In this document: positions 1 to 6,310 of the stretch, one piece after another
Layout of the letters: each line of letters starts with the position of its first letter
Position numbering within the stretch: position 1 is the first letter of the stretch
From: an uncultured Collinsella sp.
Lineage (GTDB): Bacteria > Actinomycetota > Coriobacteriia > Coriobacteriales > Coriobacteriaceae
Direction of reading: 5' to 3'
DNA length: 11,142 nucleotides
NCBI GenBank assembly: GCA_902496775.1
Contig: CABVCF010000071.1
Coordinates: 1-11,142 of the forward strand
The notes under the pieces: generated by a model
Database searches by the model: none
Told to the model about the DNA's origin: nothing
What the model saw: the letters and a program-made list of their open reading frames with translations, nothing else
Position numbers and translations under genes: made by a program

Positions 1-54
1 GACGCCGCCCTCTCAAGGCGGAGATCACCAGTTCGAATCTGGTACGGGCTACCA
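1..54 (+). tRNA. tRNA-Glu (anticodon CTC), 3' part only
   Basis: The 5' third of the gene lies before the window. What is visible folds as a tRNA: anticodon stem CCGCC (5-9) with GGCGG (17-21), seven-base loop CTCTCAA (10-16) with anticodon CTC at 12-14 (reads GAG, Glu), five-base variable loop 22-26, T stem ACCAG/CTGGT (27-31/39-43) around loop TTCGAAT, acceptor strand ACGGGCT (44-50), discriminator A51 and an encoded CCA (52-54). The A discriminator and this acceptor strand resemble tRNA-Glu of Gram-positive bacteria as I remember it. The D arm and 5' acceptor strand cannot be checked here. Confidence 0.93.
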
Positions 55-65
55 CGCATCTGATA

Positions 66-100
66 CCCGGACTTCCCATAGAAGGCCGGGTTTTTTATTT
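66..100 (+). terminator. Intrinsic terminator of the tRNA-Glu transcript
   Basis: CCCGG (66-70) pairs with CCGGG (86-90), extended inward by CTTC/GAAG around a CCATA loop, and is followed directly by a T-rich tract (TTTTTTATTTT) from 91. It sits 12 nt past the tRNA 3' end, so it ends that transcript. Confidence 0.9.
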
Positions 101-193
101 TCAAACAACCGTCTGCAATTCCCATTTGAACCAGAGCTTTGCGTTCTGCTTATGGTCCTTGCGGGTACAATATCCAAGATATTTTGACTGTTA

Positions 194-200
194 GAAGGAG
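194..200 (+). promoter_or_regulatory. Ribosome binding site deciding the start at 205
   Basis: GAAGGAG lies 4 nt before ATG 205. The earlier in-frame ATG at 139 has no comparable site and would add 22 residues unlike the family, so the annotated start is 205. Confidence 0.7.
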
Positions 201-204
201 TCTC

Positions 205-1512
205 ATGACGGAGTCCTCTCAGCATACGTCTAAGCCCCAGGTTGAGGTTGAGGCCTCGGGCGGAGATGACAATAAGAGCGCACGCCGCGGCGCCATCTTT
301 ATCGGCGTCGTGCTGGTGGGTTATATCGTCTATCTGGTGGTAACCGGGCAGATGGGGCAGTTCTGGGCCGCAATGTCGAGCGTCCAGGCGCCATGGCTCG
401 TTGTCGCGTGTCTTTGCATGTTCATGTATCTGTTCTTTGGCATTGTGGCCTATGCGATCGCCGTCTGGCTCGACCCATATTCACCCGTCGGCATCCGCGA
501 CCTGATTTCGGTCGAGGCGAGCGGCATCTTCTTTGGCAACCTGACGCCCATGATGATGGGCTCGACTCCCGCCCAGATCTACCGCCTGACCAAGGCGGGC
601 CAAAATGTCGGCGAGGCTGGCGCCACGCAGTTCACGCGCTTTATCGTGTATCAGTTTGGCCTCGTTGCCTGGGGCGCTATCCTACTGCTTGCTCGCATGC
701 CGTTTTTTGCCGAGCGCTATGGCGACATGACGCTGCTGTGTGTCTTTAGCTTTGGTGGGCACTGCTGCATCTTGCTGGGCATCTTCGCCGTCGCGCTCAT
801 GCCTAAGACCGTCACGCGCGTCGCCCATTGCATCATCAATTGGCTTGAGCGCATTGGTGTCTCGGCCACTAAGATCGAGGGATGGCGCACGTTTGTCGAT
901 GGCGAGATCTACTCCTTCTCCGAGAAGTTCAAGCTTTCAGCCGGACATTTTTCTTCCATGCTGCTCACGGTGGTCATCACCATGCTGCAACTCGCGTTTT
1001 TCTACCTCGTGCCGTATTTCCTGATGCTTGCCTTTGGCCACCACGAGGTCGACTTTTTCTCGGTCATGGCCGCGAGCGCCTTTGTCCAGCTGCTGAGCTC
1101 TGCGGTCCCCCTGCCCGGTGGAACTGGTGGCGCTGAGGGCGGCTTTGCATTGTTCTTGGGTCATTTCTTTGGGTCGGCTTCGACCGCTGGCTATCTGCTG
1201 TGGCGCCTCATTACGTTTATTGCGCCGACCATTTTGGCTGCGCCCCTGCTGGGCCTTAAGAGCGCCCACAACGAGAGCATCCATGCGCGCTGGGATCGCG
1301 TGATGCGCAAGCTCGGCCGCATGCCTCAGACGCCCTCTGCGCCCACTAAGCCGCACCCCGCGAATGCTGTTACCGTTGATCCCAAGAAGCAGGCTCAGAA
1401 GGCTTCTGGGACCGCTAAGCTGGCTCATAAAGCCTATGTGCGCCAGACAGGCGATGGTATTCGCGTATCTCCGTCGGCACTCAATAAGAAGAAGCATCCT
1501 AAGTCACAGTAG
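205..1512 (+). CDS. Flippase-like / LPG synthase-TM family integral membrane protein
   Basis: The 435-residue protein has a short hydrophilic N-terminus, then about eight hydrophobic segments (roughly 29-47, 63-88, 103-120, 145-163, 175-199, 250-276, 283-302, 325-350) and a basic, Lys/Pro-rich cytoplasmic-looking tail (360-435). Family-typical motifs are GNLTPMMMGSTPAQIYR (111-127) and PLPGGTGGAEGG (302-313), the latter matching the P-x-PGG-x-G-x-x-E signature of the LPG_synthase_TM/YbhN/AglD-like family (PF03706 by recognition). Members flip or transfer lipid-linked substrates; the substrate here is unknown, and there is no soluble aminoacyl-transferase domain, so it is not a full MprF. The frame is open from 139, but I chose ATG 205 because GAAGGAG (194-200) lies 4 nt upstream. 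A candidate -10 TACAAT (166-171) lacks a good -35. It is a single gene, not obviously in an operon. Confidence 0.85.
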   Translation: MTESSQHTSKPQVEVEASGGDDNKSARRGAIFIGVVLVGYIVYLVVTGQMGQFWAAMSSVQAPWLVVACLCMFMYLFFGIVAYAIAVWLDPYSPVGIRDLISVEASGIFFGNLTPMMMGSTPAQIYRLTKAGQNVGEAGATQFTRFIVYQFGLVAWGAILLLARMPFFAERYGDMTLLCVFSFGGHCCILLGIFAVALMPKTVTRVAHCIINWLERIGVSATKIEGWRTFVDGEIYSFSEKFKLSAGHFSSMLLTVVITMLQLAFFYLVPYFLMLAFGHHEVDFFSVMAASAFVQLLSSAVPLPGGTGGAEGGFALFLGHFFGSASTAGYLLWRLITFIAPTILAAPLLGLKSAHNESIHARWDRVMRKLGRMPQTPSAPTKPHPANAVTVDPKKQAQKASGTAKLAHKAYVRQTGDGIRVSPSALNKKKHPKSQ

Positions 1513-1561
1513 GGCAGTCGTGCGTTCTTCATGATGCGGGTCATATTTGTGCTGTATGGGG

Positions 1562-1585
1562 GATAATCCTCTTACGTAGATTATC
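1562..1585. promoter_or_regulatory. Candidate TetR operator palindrome overlapping a -10-like box
   Basis: GATAATC (1562-1568) and GATTATC (1579-1585) form a perfect 7-bp inverted repeat with a 10-nt spacer. The left arm contains GATAAT, a -10-like hexamer, although no convincing -35 is seen 16-18 nt upstream. It lies 44 nt before the start of the TetR-type gene, the usual place for an autoregulatory operator. The assignment rests on symmetry and position only. Confidence 0.4.
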
Positions 1586-1628
1586 TCTCATCTGTTGATG
1601 AATGCTCGCATATCGAAGGGACACGCCC

Positions 1629-2240
1629 ATGGCAACCAGCAAACCGCGTCTTGATCGTCGCATAGTTCGCAGCCGTAATGCCATCCTTTCGGCTTTCGAG
1701 CGCCTGCTCATGGAAAAGCCGCTGGCAGACATTACGGTGAGTGCCATCGCGCGCGAGGCCAATGTCGACCGCAAGACCTTTTACGTTCACTTTGGTACGG
1801 TTGATGGCCTGCTCGATGCCATTGCTGTCGATGTGGTGGAGATGATTGTCGACTCGGTCGAGAAAACGCTTGCTTCCATGGACGGCGACACCAATGAGCG
1901 CGCTCTTGGCGCGGCGGCGACCTTCTTTAAAACCGTTAACGAGGCACTGTGCAACAACTTGGTGCTCAATCGTCAGCTGATCGAGAACATTCCGCTCGAT
2001 GATTTTATGGCTCGTCTTCGTGCGCCGCTCGAGCACGAGATTGCCGAGCGCGATCTGCTGCCTCAAGGTCTCAAGGACGAGATGTTCGACTACTATTTGG
2101 CGTTTTTGCTATCGGGTATTATCGGTATCTATCGCACGTGGGCGCTGTCTGACGGCTCGGTTCCTATCGAGCGTGTCTCGGAGGTTGCTAACGACCTCAC
2201 GCTCAACGGCCTGTCGAGTCTGGAATCTCGCTTCGAATAG
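1629..2240 (+). CDS. TetR/AcrR family transcriptional regulator
   Basis: The 203-residue protein has a TetR-type DNA-binding domain at about 10-58. The helix-turn-helix covers ITVSAIAREANVDRKTFYVHF (35-55), with the typical ending F-Y-x-H-F. The rest is an all-helical ligand/dimerisation region without a motif that names the ligand; its pattern is like the TetR_C_7/DhaS-like C-terminal group (by impression). Start ATG 1629 is preceded by GAAGGGA (1615-1621); the upstream in-frame ATG at 1602 lacks a good site. It is 116 nt downstream of the flippase-like gene on the same strand. It probably represses its own promoter through the 1562-1585 palindrome, and possibly an unlinked or neighbouring gene. 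Its effector is unknown. Confidence 0.9.
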   Translation: MATSKPRLDRRIVRSRNAILSAFERLLMEKPLADITVSAIAREANVDRKTFYVHFGTVDGLLDAIAVDVVEMIVDSVEKTLASMDGDTNERALGAAATFFKTVNEALCNNLVLNRQLIENIPLDDFMARLRAPLEHEIAERDLLPQGLKDEMFDYYLAFLLSGIIGIYRTWALSDGSVPIERVSEVANDLTLNGLSSLESRFE

Positions 2241-2264
2241 CATCGATAATTCAACAACTTAAAG

Positions 2265-2333
2265 AAGTTGCGGTGGAATAGGGATTGTTTTGGTTGTTGG
2301 AAGGCCGATCTAGTCCCTATTTCACCGCAACTT
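2265..2333. repeat. Long-arm palindromic intergenic repeat
   Basis: Left arm 2265-2284 begins AAGTTGCGGTGGAATAG. Right arm 2314-2333 is its reverse complement with 19 of 20 positions matching (G/A difference at arm position 12). The 29-nt interior can extend the stem by a few wobble pairs. A second short inverted repeat, CAACTT (2255-2260) with AAGTTG (2265-2270), offers an alternative pairing for the left arm. A further single arm occurs at 3997-4015, so this is a dispersed element, not just a terminator. It lies between two convergent genes. Confidence 0.8.
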
Positions 2334-2356
2334 AGTAAAACTGTTTTGATGGTAAG

Positions 2357-2401
2357 GCGGAGCAGCCTCGAAGATGAGCCTCGAGACTGCTCCGCTTCAT
2401 T
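2357..2401. terminator. Strong hairpin between convergent genes, probable terminator
   Basis: GCGGAGCAG (2357-2365) pairs perfectly with CTGCTCCGC (2387-2395). After one mismatch, CTCGA (2367-2371) pairs with TCGAG (2381-2385), leaving a 9-nt loop. On the + strand it is followed by TTCATTTCTG, a modest T-rich tract, so it best serves the TetR-type gene. On the - strand the following bases (CTTACCATC) are not T-rich, so its use for the radical SAM gene is less certain. Confidence 0.65.
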
Positions 2402-2428
2402 TCTGAGCGTTTGTCGTGTAGGGCAGCA

Positions 2429-3862
2429 TTAATCGCCGTTTTTGAGTATGCGGCCCTGTTTTTCGAACTTGTGCATGTCGCTATCGGCCATGCCCTGCGA
2501 CTTGTCCTCGTGACGCTTGGCGTATAATGGATCGTCGGAGTCGTTCCAGATGCGGTCGGCGACAGGTGACCATGCCTCGGCCGCAGCCTGGGTCTTTTCG
2601 CGCAGCTGCTCGGGTGACTCCTTCTCGATGAGATCGGTGCTCATTGCGCCACTCTCGGCGACCAGTTTGGGCAGCACGTCGGGATTTTCGAGCATGGGGC
2701 ATGGCTTGAGGTAGTTGTCGTTGAACGGCATGTTTTCGTAGTACTTCATAAAGAGGGGAGAGCGCAGCGCGTCGAGTAAGCTCACATCGTGGATGTTGGC
2801 GTTTGAGTAGTGGATGAACACGCACGGCTCCACGTATCCGGCGGCGTTGATGTGCAGGTAGCGGCGGCCGCCGGCGATACATCCGCCTACAAACTCGCCA
2901 TCGTTTTGAAAGTCCAGCGTAAACAGCGGCTTCTTCTCGCGCATTTCACGGATAAAGTGATACATGTGCTCGCGCTGCTCGGGCGTGGGCATGAGCTCGG
3001 GGGTTGCGTTGCGGCCAACCGGCATAAAGTGGAAGTACCAGCAGAAGAGTGCTCCCTCGCCGATCATCCAGTCCATGTTCTCCTCGGTAGCAACCGTATC
3101 GGCATTGGCGCTGGTCCAACAGGTGGAGATACCAAACGGCAAGTCGCGCTCGCGCAGGAGTTTCATGGCGTGCTCGATCTTTGCGTAGGTACCTTCGCCG
3201 CGGCGGGCGTCTGTTGTGTGCTCATTGCCCTCGGCGCTGATGGCGGGGACAAAATTACCTACGCGAATCATATCGTCGCAGAAGGCCTCGTCGATCAGCG
3301 TGGAGTTGGTAAAGCAGAGAAACGCGCAGTCCTGATGTTTTTCGCAAATTCTGATCAGGTCGTGCTTGCGGACGAGCGGCTCGCCGCCGGTATAGATGTA
3401 GATATGCGTACCGAGCTCTTTGCCCTGCGTAACGATAGAGTCGATGTCTTCGAACGAGAGATTCTGCTTGTAGCCGTACTCAGCGGCCCAGCAGCCCGTG
3501 CAATGCAGGTTGCAGGCGCTCGTGGGATCGAGCAGGATGGCCCACGGAACGTTGCACTGGTACTTTTCGCGGTTCTTTTCCTGCTCTGGCCAAGCAAGCA
3601 GGTTGGCGTCGACTATGAGGGTCTTAAGCAGTTTGGTTCGCATCTGGGGATTAAGGCTGAACACACGCATGATCAGGTCATACCAATTGCCGCGGCTCTT
3701 GATGACATTGGTGAATGCCTCTCGCTGTACAGGAAATACGCGATTGGGGACCAGCTTGTTCACGAGATCCATGATTTTGTCGATGTTTTCTTGCGGGTTG
3801 TCGTCGAGATAATCGATGAGCTTGTTAAGCGCTGCACGCTCTGCTGACTGTGTAAGCGACAT
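2429..3862 (-). CDS. Radical SAM protein with SPASM-like C-terminal cysteines
   Basis: The 477-residue protein has a hydrophilic N-terminal helical region of about 100 residues, then a radical SAM core. CNLHCTGC gives the CX3CX2C [4Fe-4S] motif (Cys117, 121, 124), followed by an aromatic residue and by GGEP (159-162), the SAM-binding signature. C-terminal cysteines at 328, 347 and 388, in the contexts GGCIAGG, EPCVF and KPCPM, resemble a SPASM/twitch auxiliary cluster. Such proteins do SAM-dependent radical chemistry in the cytoplasm, often peptide or cofactor modification, but no precursor peptide or partner gene is seen, so the substrate is unknown. Start ATG 3862 has AAAGGA (3875-3870) upstream. 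A weak candidate -10 TATTAT lies at 3900-3895. It stands alone, convergent with the TetR-type gene and flanked by repeat copies. Confidence 0.88.
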   Translation of the reverse strand: MSLTQSAERAALNKLIDYLDDNPQENIDKIMDLVNKLVPNRVFPVQREAFTNVIKSRGNWYDLIMRVFSLNPQMRTKLLKTLIVDANLLAWPEQEKNREKYQCNVPWAILLDPTSACNLHCTGCWAAEYGYKQNLSFEDIDSIVTQGKELGTHIYIYTGGEPLVRKHDLIRICEKHQDCAFLCFTNSTLIDEAFCDDMIRVGNFVPAISAEGNEHTTDARRGEGTYAKIEHAMKLLRERDLPFGISTCWTSANADTVATEENMDWMIGEGALFCWYFHFMPVGRNATPELMPTPEQREHMYHFIREMREKKPLFTLDFQNDGEFVGGCIAGGRRYLHINAAGYVEPCVFIHYSNANIHDVSLLDALRSPLFMKYYENMPFNDNYLKPCPMLENPDVLPKLVAESGAMSTDLIEKESPEQLREKTQAAAEAWSPVADRIWNDSDDPLYAKRHEDKSQGMADSDMHKFEKQGRILKNGD

Positions 3863-3996
3863 GGGTATATCCTTTCACGTGTGCTTTGTGTGTGATAATA
3901 CCCACTTGTAGATTAAACGAAGTCTAAAGATTTGGAATGTGTCTATTCAACGAATCAATTTAATTTGGGGTGTAGCGTTATACGCCGACACCTTCT

Positions 3997-4015
3997 AAGT
4001 TGCGGTGAAATAGTG
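3997..4015 (+). repeat. Single arm of the palindromic repeat seen at 2265-2333
   Basis: AAGTTGCGGTGAAATAG (3997-4013) is identical to the reverse complement of most of the right arm at 2314-2333, and the match extends 2 nt further upstream (CT). No partner arm is found within the next 150 nt or in the preceding gap. It sits just where the GC-richer cobalt/tetrapyrrole block begins. Confidence 0.7.
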
Positions 4016-4050
4016 TCAGATGGGGATGCGGACGATTTCTTGGGCCGCGC

Positions 4051-5265
4051 CTAGGCGTATCCATTGGAATCCTCCGATGCGCCTTCGCACGCTTGCATGA
4101 CCTCGATACCATGCGAGCGTGCGAACTCAACGAGCTCTGCGTTGCGGGCGTTTATGGTGCCGAAGGCGGTGGGGCACACGATAAGACGCACGCAGTGGAC
4201 GAGGAACTCTTTGGCGCGGGCTATGGTTTTATCCCCGATCGGCTCGAAGGCGCGCTCGGCCACGCATTCCGTCGCCAGGTCGCGCGCGAGCTCGCAGTCG
4301 ATGTCCCCTTCGTGCAGAACGCCCGCGTAGAACGCCTTGCCCTGCCGGATGAGCTGGCGAAACACAGCCGACCCCGTACCTGCGCCGGCGATGACGAACG
4401 TGTGCGCATCGCCGTGTGGGCGCCCAATTTCCACGCTGCCGAAGCGCTCGTTGAAGGTGCCATGTTGAAGGCCGTAGAGCTCGCCAATCGTCTCGCGCGT
4501 GAATATGTCCTCGGGTGCGCCGGCGCGGAAGACCCGGCCGTCCTTCACGCAAATCACCTTGTCGGCGCTTTTCTGCGCGAGTTCGAGTTCGTGGATGGAC
4601 ATGATGACAGCCACATTCCGCGATTTCGCAAGGTGGCGAAGTATTCGCAGCAGGTCGATCTGGTAGCGGATATCGAGATACGACGTGGGCTCGTCGAGCA
4701 CGAGCACACGCGGATCCTGCGCGATGGCGCGTGCGAGCATGACGCGCTGGCGTTGCCCGTCGCTTATCTGCATGAAGTCGCGCTCGGCGAGCTCTTCCAC
4801 ATGTGCGGTTTTCATGGCCTCATCGACCCGACTATGGTCGTCGGGCGAGAGTGTGCCCATTCGCCCGGTGTAGGGATGCCTTCCCGCCTCTACGATATCG
4901 CGGCAGGTGAGGAGCTCGGTCCGGGGGCGATCTGTCAGCATAACGGCAAGGTTCCTTGCGAACTCCGCCGTCTTCCATCGGGAAATCTCCCGCCCGTCGA
5001 GCTCGACCGCGCCGGCAAGCGGTGCCAGATGGCGTGTGATGGTTTTCAAGATGGTCGACTTGCCCGAGCCGTTCGGCCCGATGAGCGCCACGACGTCGCC
5101 CGCGCGAACCTCCAGATCGACGCCTTCGACTACGACCTTCTTGTCGTAGCCCGCCGACAGGTCGCTTATGCGGAAAAGCGGCGCTCCGACAGCCTGCGTT
5201 TCGACCGGGGTTTCGAGGTTCGACTCCCCTCCGAGCGTTTTGGGCCGCGGCACGAATTCCCCCAT
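4051..5265 (-). CDS. ABC transporter ATPase (FecE/BtuD type) with extra C-terminal domain
   Basis: Residues about 30-262 form an ABC nucleotide-binding domain: Walker A GPNGSGKST (63-71), signature ISDGQ (167-171), Walker B VLVLDEP (187-193), D-loop and H-loop His225. The signature is SDG instead of SGG, and the usual Q-loop glutamine is replaced in AVMLTDRP (107-114); I recall both features from a subgroup of siderophore/cobalamin-type ATPases, so they probably do not mean loss of activity. Residues about 285-392 are an added domain beginning FVIAGAGTGSA, with a glycine-rich nucleotide-binding look, of unknown role. It would energise import by the permease encoded just upstream: the permease stop TAG directly abuts this ATG (TAGATG), indicating translational coupling. 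It is the last gene of the operon. The substrate is inferred from context as a metal-tetrapyrrole, corrinoid or iron/cobalt chelate. Confidence 0.9.
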   Translation of the reverse strand: MGEFVPRPKTLGGESNLETPVETQAVGAPLFRISDLSAGYDKKVVVEGVDLEVRAGDVVALIGPNGSGKSTILKTITRHLAPLAGAVELDGREISRWKTAEFARNLAVMLTDRPRTELLTCRDIVEAGRHPYTGRMGTLSPDDHSRVDEAMKTAHVEELAERDFMQISDGQRQRVMLARAIAQDPRVLVLDEPTSYLDIRYQIDLLRILRHLAKSRNVAVIMSIHELELAQKSADKVICVKDGRVFRAGAPEDIFTRETIGELYGLQHGTFNERFGSVEIGRPHGDAHTFVIAGAGTGSAVFRQLIRQGKAFYAGVLHEGDIDCELARDLATECVAERAFEPIGDKTIARAKEFLVHCVRLIVCPTAFGTINARNAELVEFARSHGIEVMQACEGASEDSNGYA

Positions 5266-6306
5266 CTACCTCACCCGCTTCTTCAACATGAGCGCGATAA
5301 CCACCGGCGCGCCGAAGATGGCGGTGACGGCGCTGATGGAAAGCTCGACGGGAGAGAACAGCGTGCGCGCGATCAAATCGCAGCCCGCGCAGAAGATGGC
5401 GCCTCCCAAGAAGCACGCAGGAATCACGCGGATGGGCTTCGACGACTTCAGCGCCGACTTCACGAGATGCGGAACCGCGATGCCTACGAACGACACCGGA
5501 CCAGCGAACGCGGTCACGCAGGCGGAGAGCATGCTCGCTAGAAGGACGAGCACCACGCGGAAACGTGCGACGTTCACGCCGACGCTTTTCGCGTAGGCTT
5601 CTCCCAGCTGGAAGGCGGAAAGGGGCTTCGATATCGCGAATACGCATGCGCTCACGGTTATCACCACGACCGCGATGACCGCGACGTCGTCCCAGCTCGA
5701 ACCCGAGAAACTACCCAAAGACCAGTTGTGCAGGTTTACGATGGACTGGTCGTCGGCGAAGGCGATGAGAAAGTTCGTCGCCGCCGAGCAGATGTATCCC
5801 ACCATGACGCCCGCCACGATGAGCATGGCCATGGAACTTATGCGCCGTGCGATGAGGAGCACGAAGCCGATGGTGATAAGCGAGCCCAGAAATGCTGCGG
5901 CCACCATGGCTGGCGAGGACATGGCCTGGTTCGCGCCCAGAAGTACGATCATCGTAAGCGCGACGACGAACTTTGCGCCCGAGGAGACGCCCAAGATGAA
6001 CGGGTCGGCGATGGGGTTGTTGAAAAACGTCTGTAGCAGGAACCCGGAGAGCGAAAGTGCCCCGCCGAGAAGCACGGCTGAAAGCACGCGCGGCAGGCGA
6101 ATCTCCCAGATGACTTGGCTTTCCATGGAATTGGCCGCGCCGCCCGAAAGGATGCCGGGGATGTGGTCTGCGGGCACGAGCACGCTCCCGATGCACAGGT
6201 TGGCCCCGACGAGCACGATGAGGACAACAGCGAGCAGCGCCGTCACGACGCGACACCGCGCGGCGCGCCCCGATTCGTCGTATGTCATGGAAAGCCGGCT
6301 TCTCAT
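5266..6306 (-). CDS. FecCD/BtuC-family ABC transporter permease
   Basis: The 346-residue, highly hydrophobic protein has about ten membrane segments, the usual count and length for this family. Recognisable motifs are IRLPRVLSAVLLGGALSLSG (69-88), NNPIADPFILGVSSGA (96-111), GEAYAKSVGV (235-244, the region contacting the ATPase) and GPVSFVGIAVPHLVK (269-283). It forms the dimeric channel for chelate import with the ATPase encoded next. Start: ATG 6306 lies 4 nt after the preceding stop (TAGCGTCATG). A second in-frame ATG at 6288 has GAGAAG about 10 nt upstream and could be used instead, removing six residues. Family members carry Fe-siderophores, haem or cobalamin; sequence alone does not separate these. 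Confidence 0.93.
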   Translation of the reverse strand: MRSRLSMTYDESGRAARCRVVTALLAVVLIVLVGANLCIGSVLVPADHIPGILSGGAANSMESQVIWEIRLPRVLSAVLLGGALSLSGFLLQTFFNNPIADPFILGVSSGAKFVVALTMIVLLGANQAMSSPAMVAAAFLGSLITIGFVLLIARRISSMAMLIVAGVMVGYICSAATNFLIAFADDQSIVNLHNWSLGSFSGSSWDDVAVIAVVVITVSACVFAISKPLSAFQLGEAYAKSVGVNVARFRVVLVLLASMLSACVTAFAGPVSFVGIAVPHLVKSALKSSKPIRVIPACFLGGAIFCAGCDLIARTLFSPVELSISAVTAIFGAPVVIALMLKKRVR

Positions 6307-6310
6307 GACG

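Noticed and set aside
1..54. tRNA-Glu as an integration site for a mobile element
   Set aside because: No integrase gene, no direct repeat of the tRNA 3' end elsewhere in the window, and ordinary-looking genes follow it.
205..1512. Full MprF lysyl-phosphatidylglycerol synthase
   Set aside because: Only the membrane domain is present; the protein ends in a short basic tail without the C-terminal aminoacyl-transferase domain.
2255..2395. CRISPR array or insertion sequence suggested by the repeats
   Set aside because: There are only paired inverted arms and no regularly spaced direct repeats, and no transposase frame is present; it fits a small palindromic element plus a terminator.
2810..3847. 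345-residue open frame on the + strand opposite the radical SAM gene
   Set aside because: The opposite strand encodes the full radical SAM motifs; this frame has no family resemblance.
4093..5541. Long open frame on the + strand opposite the ATPase and permease genes
   Set aside because: It lies antisense to genes with complete ABC motifs, has an Arg/His/Ala-rich composition with no recognisable domain, and is explained by high GC keeping antisense frames open.
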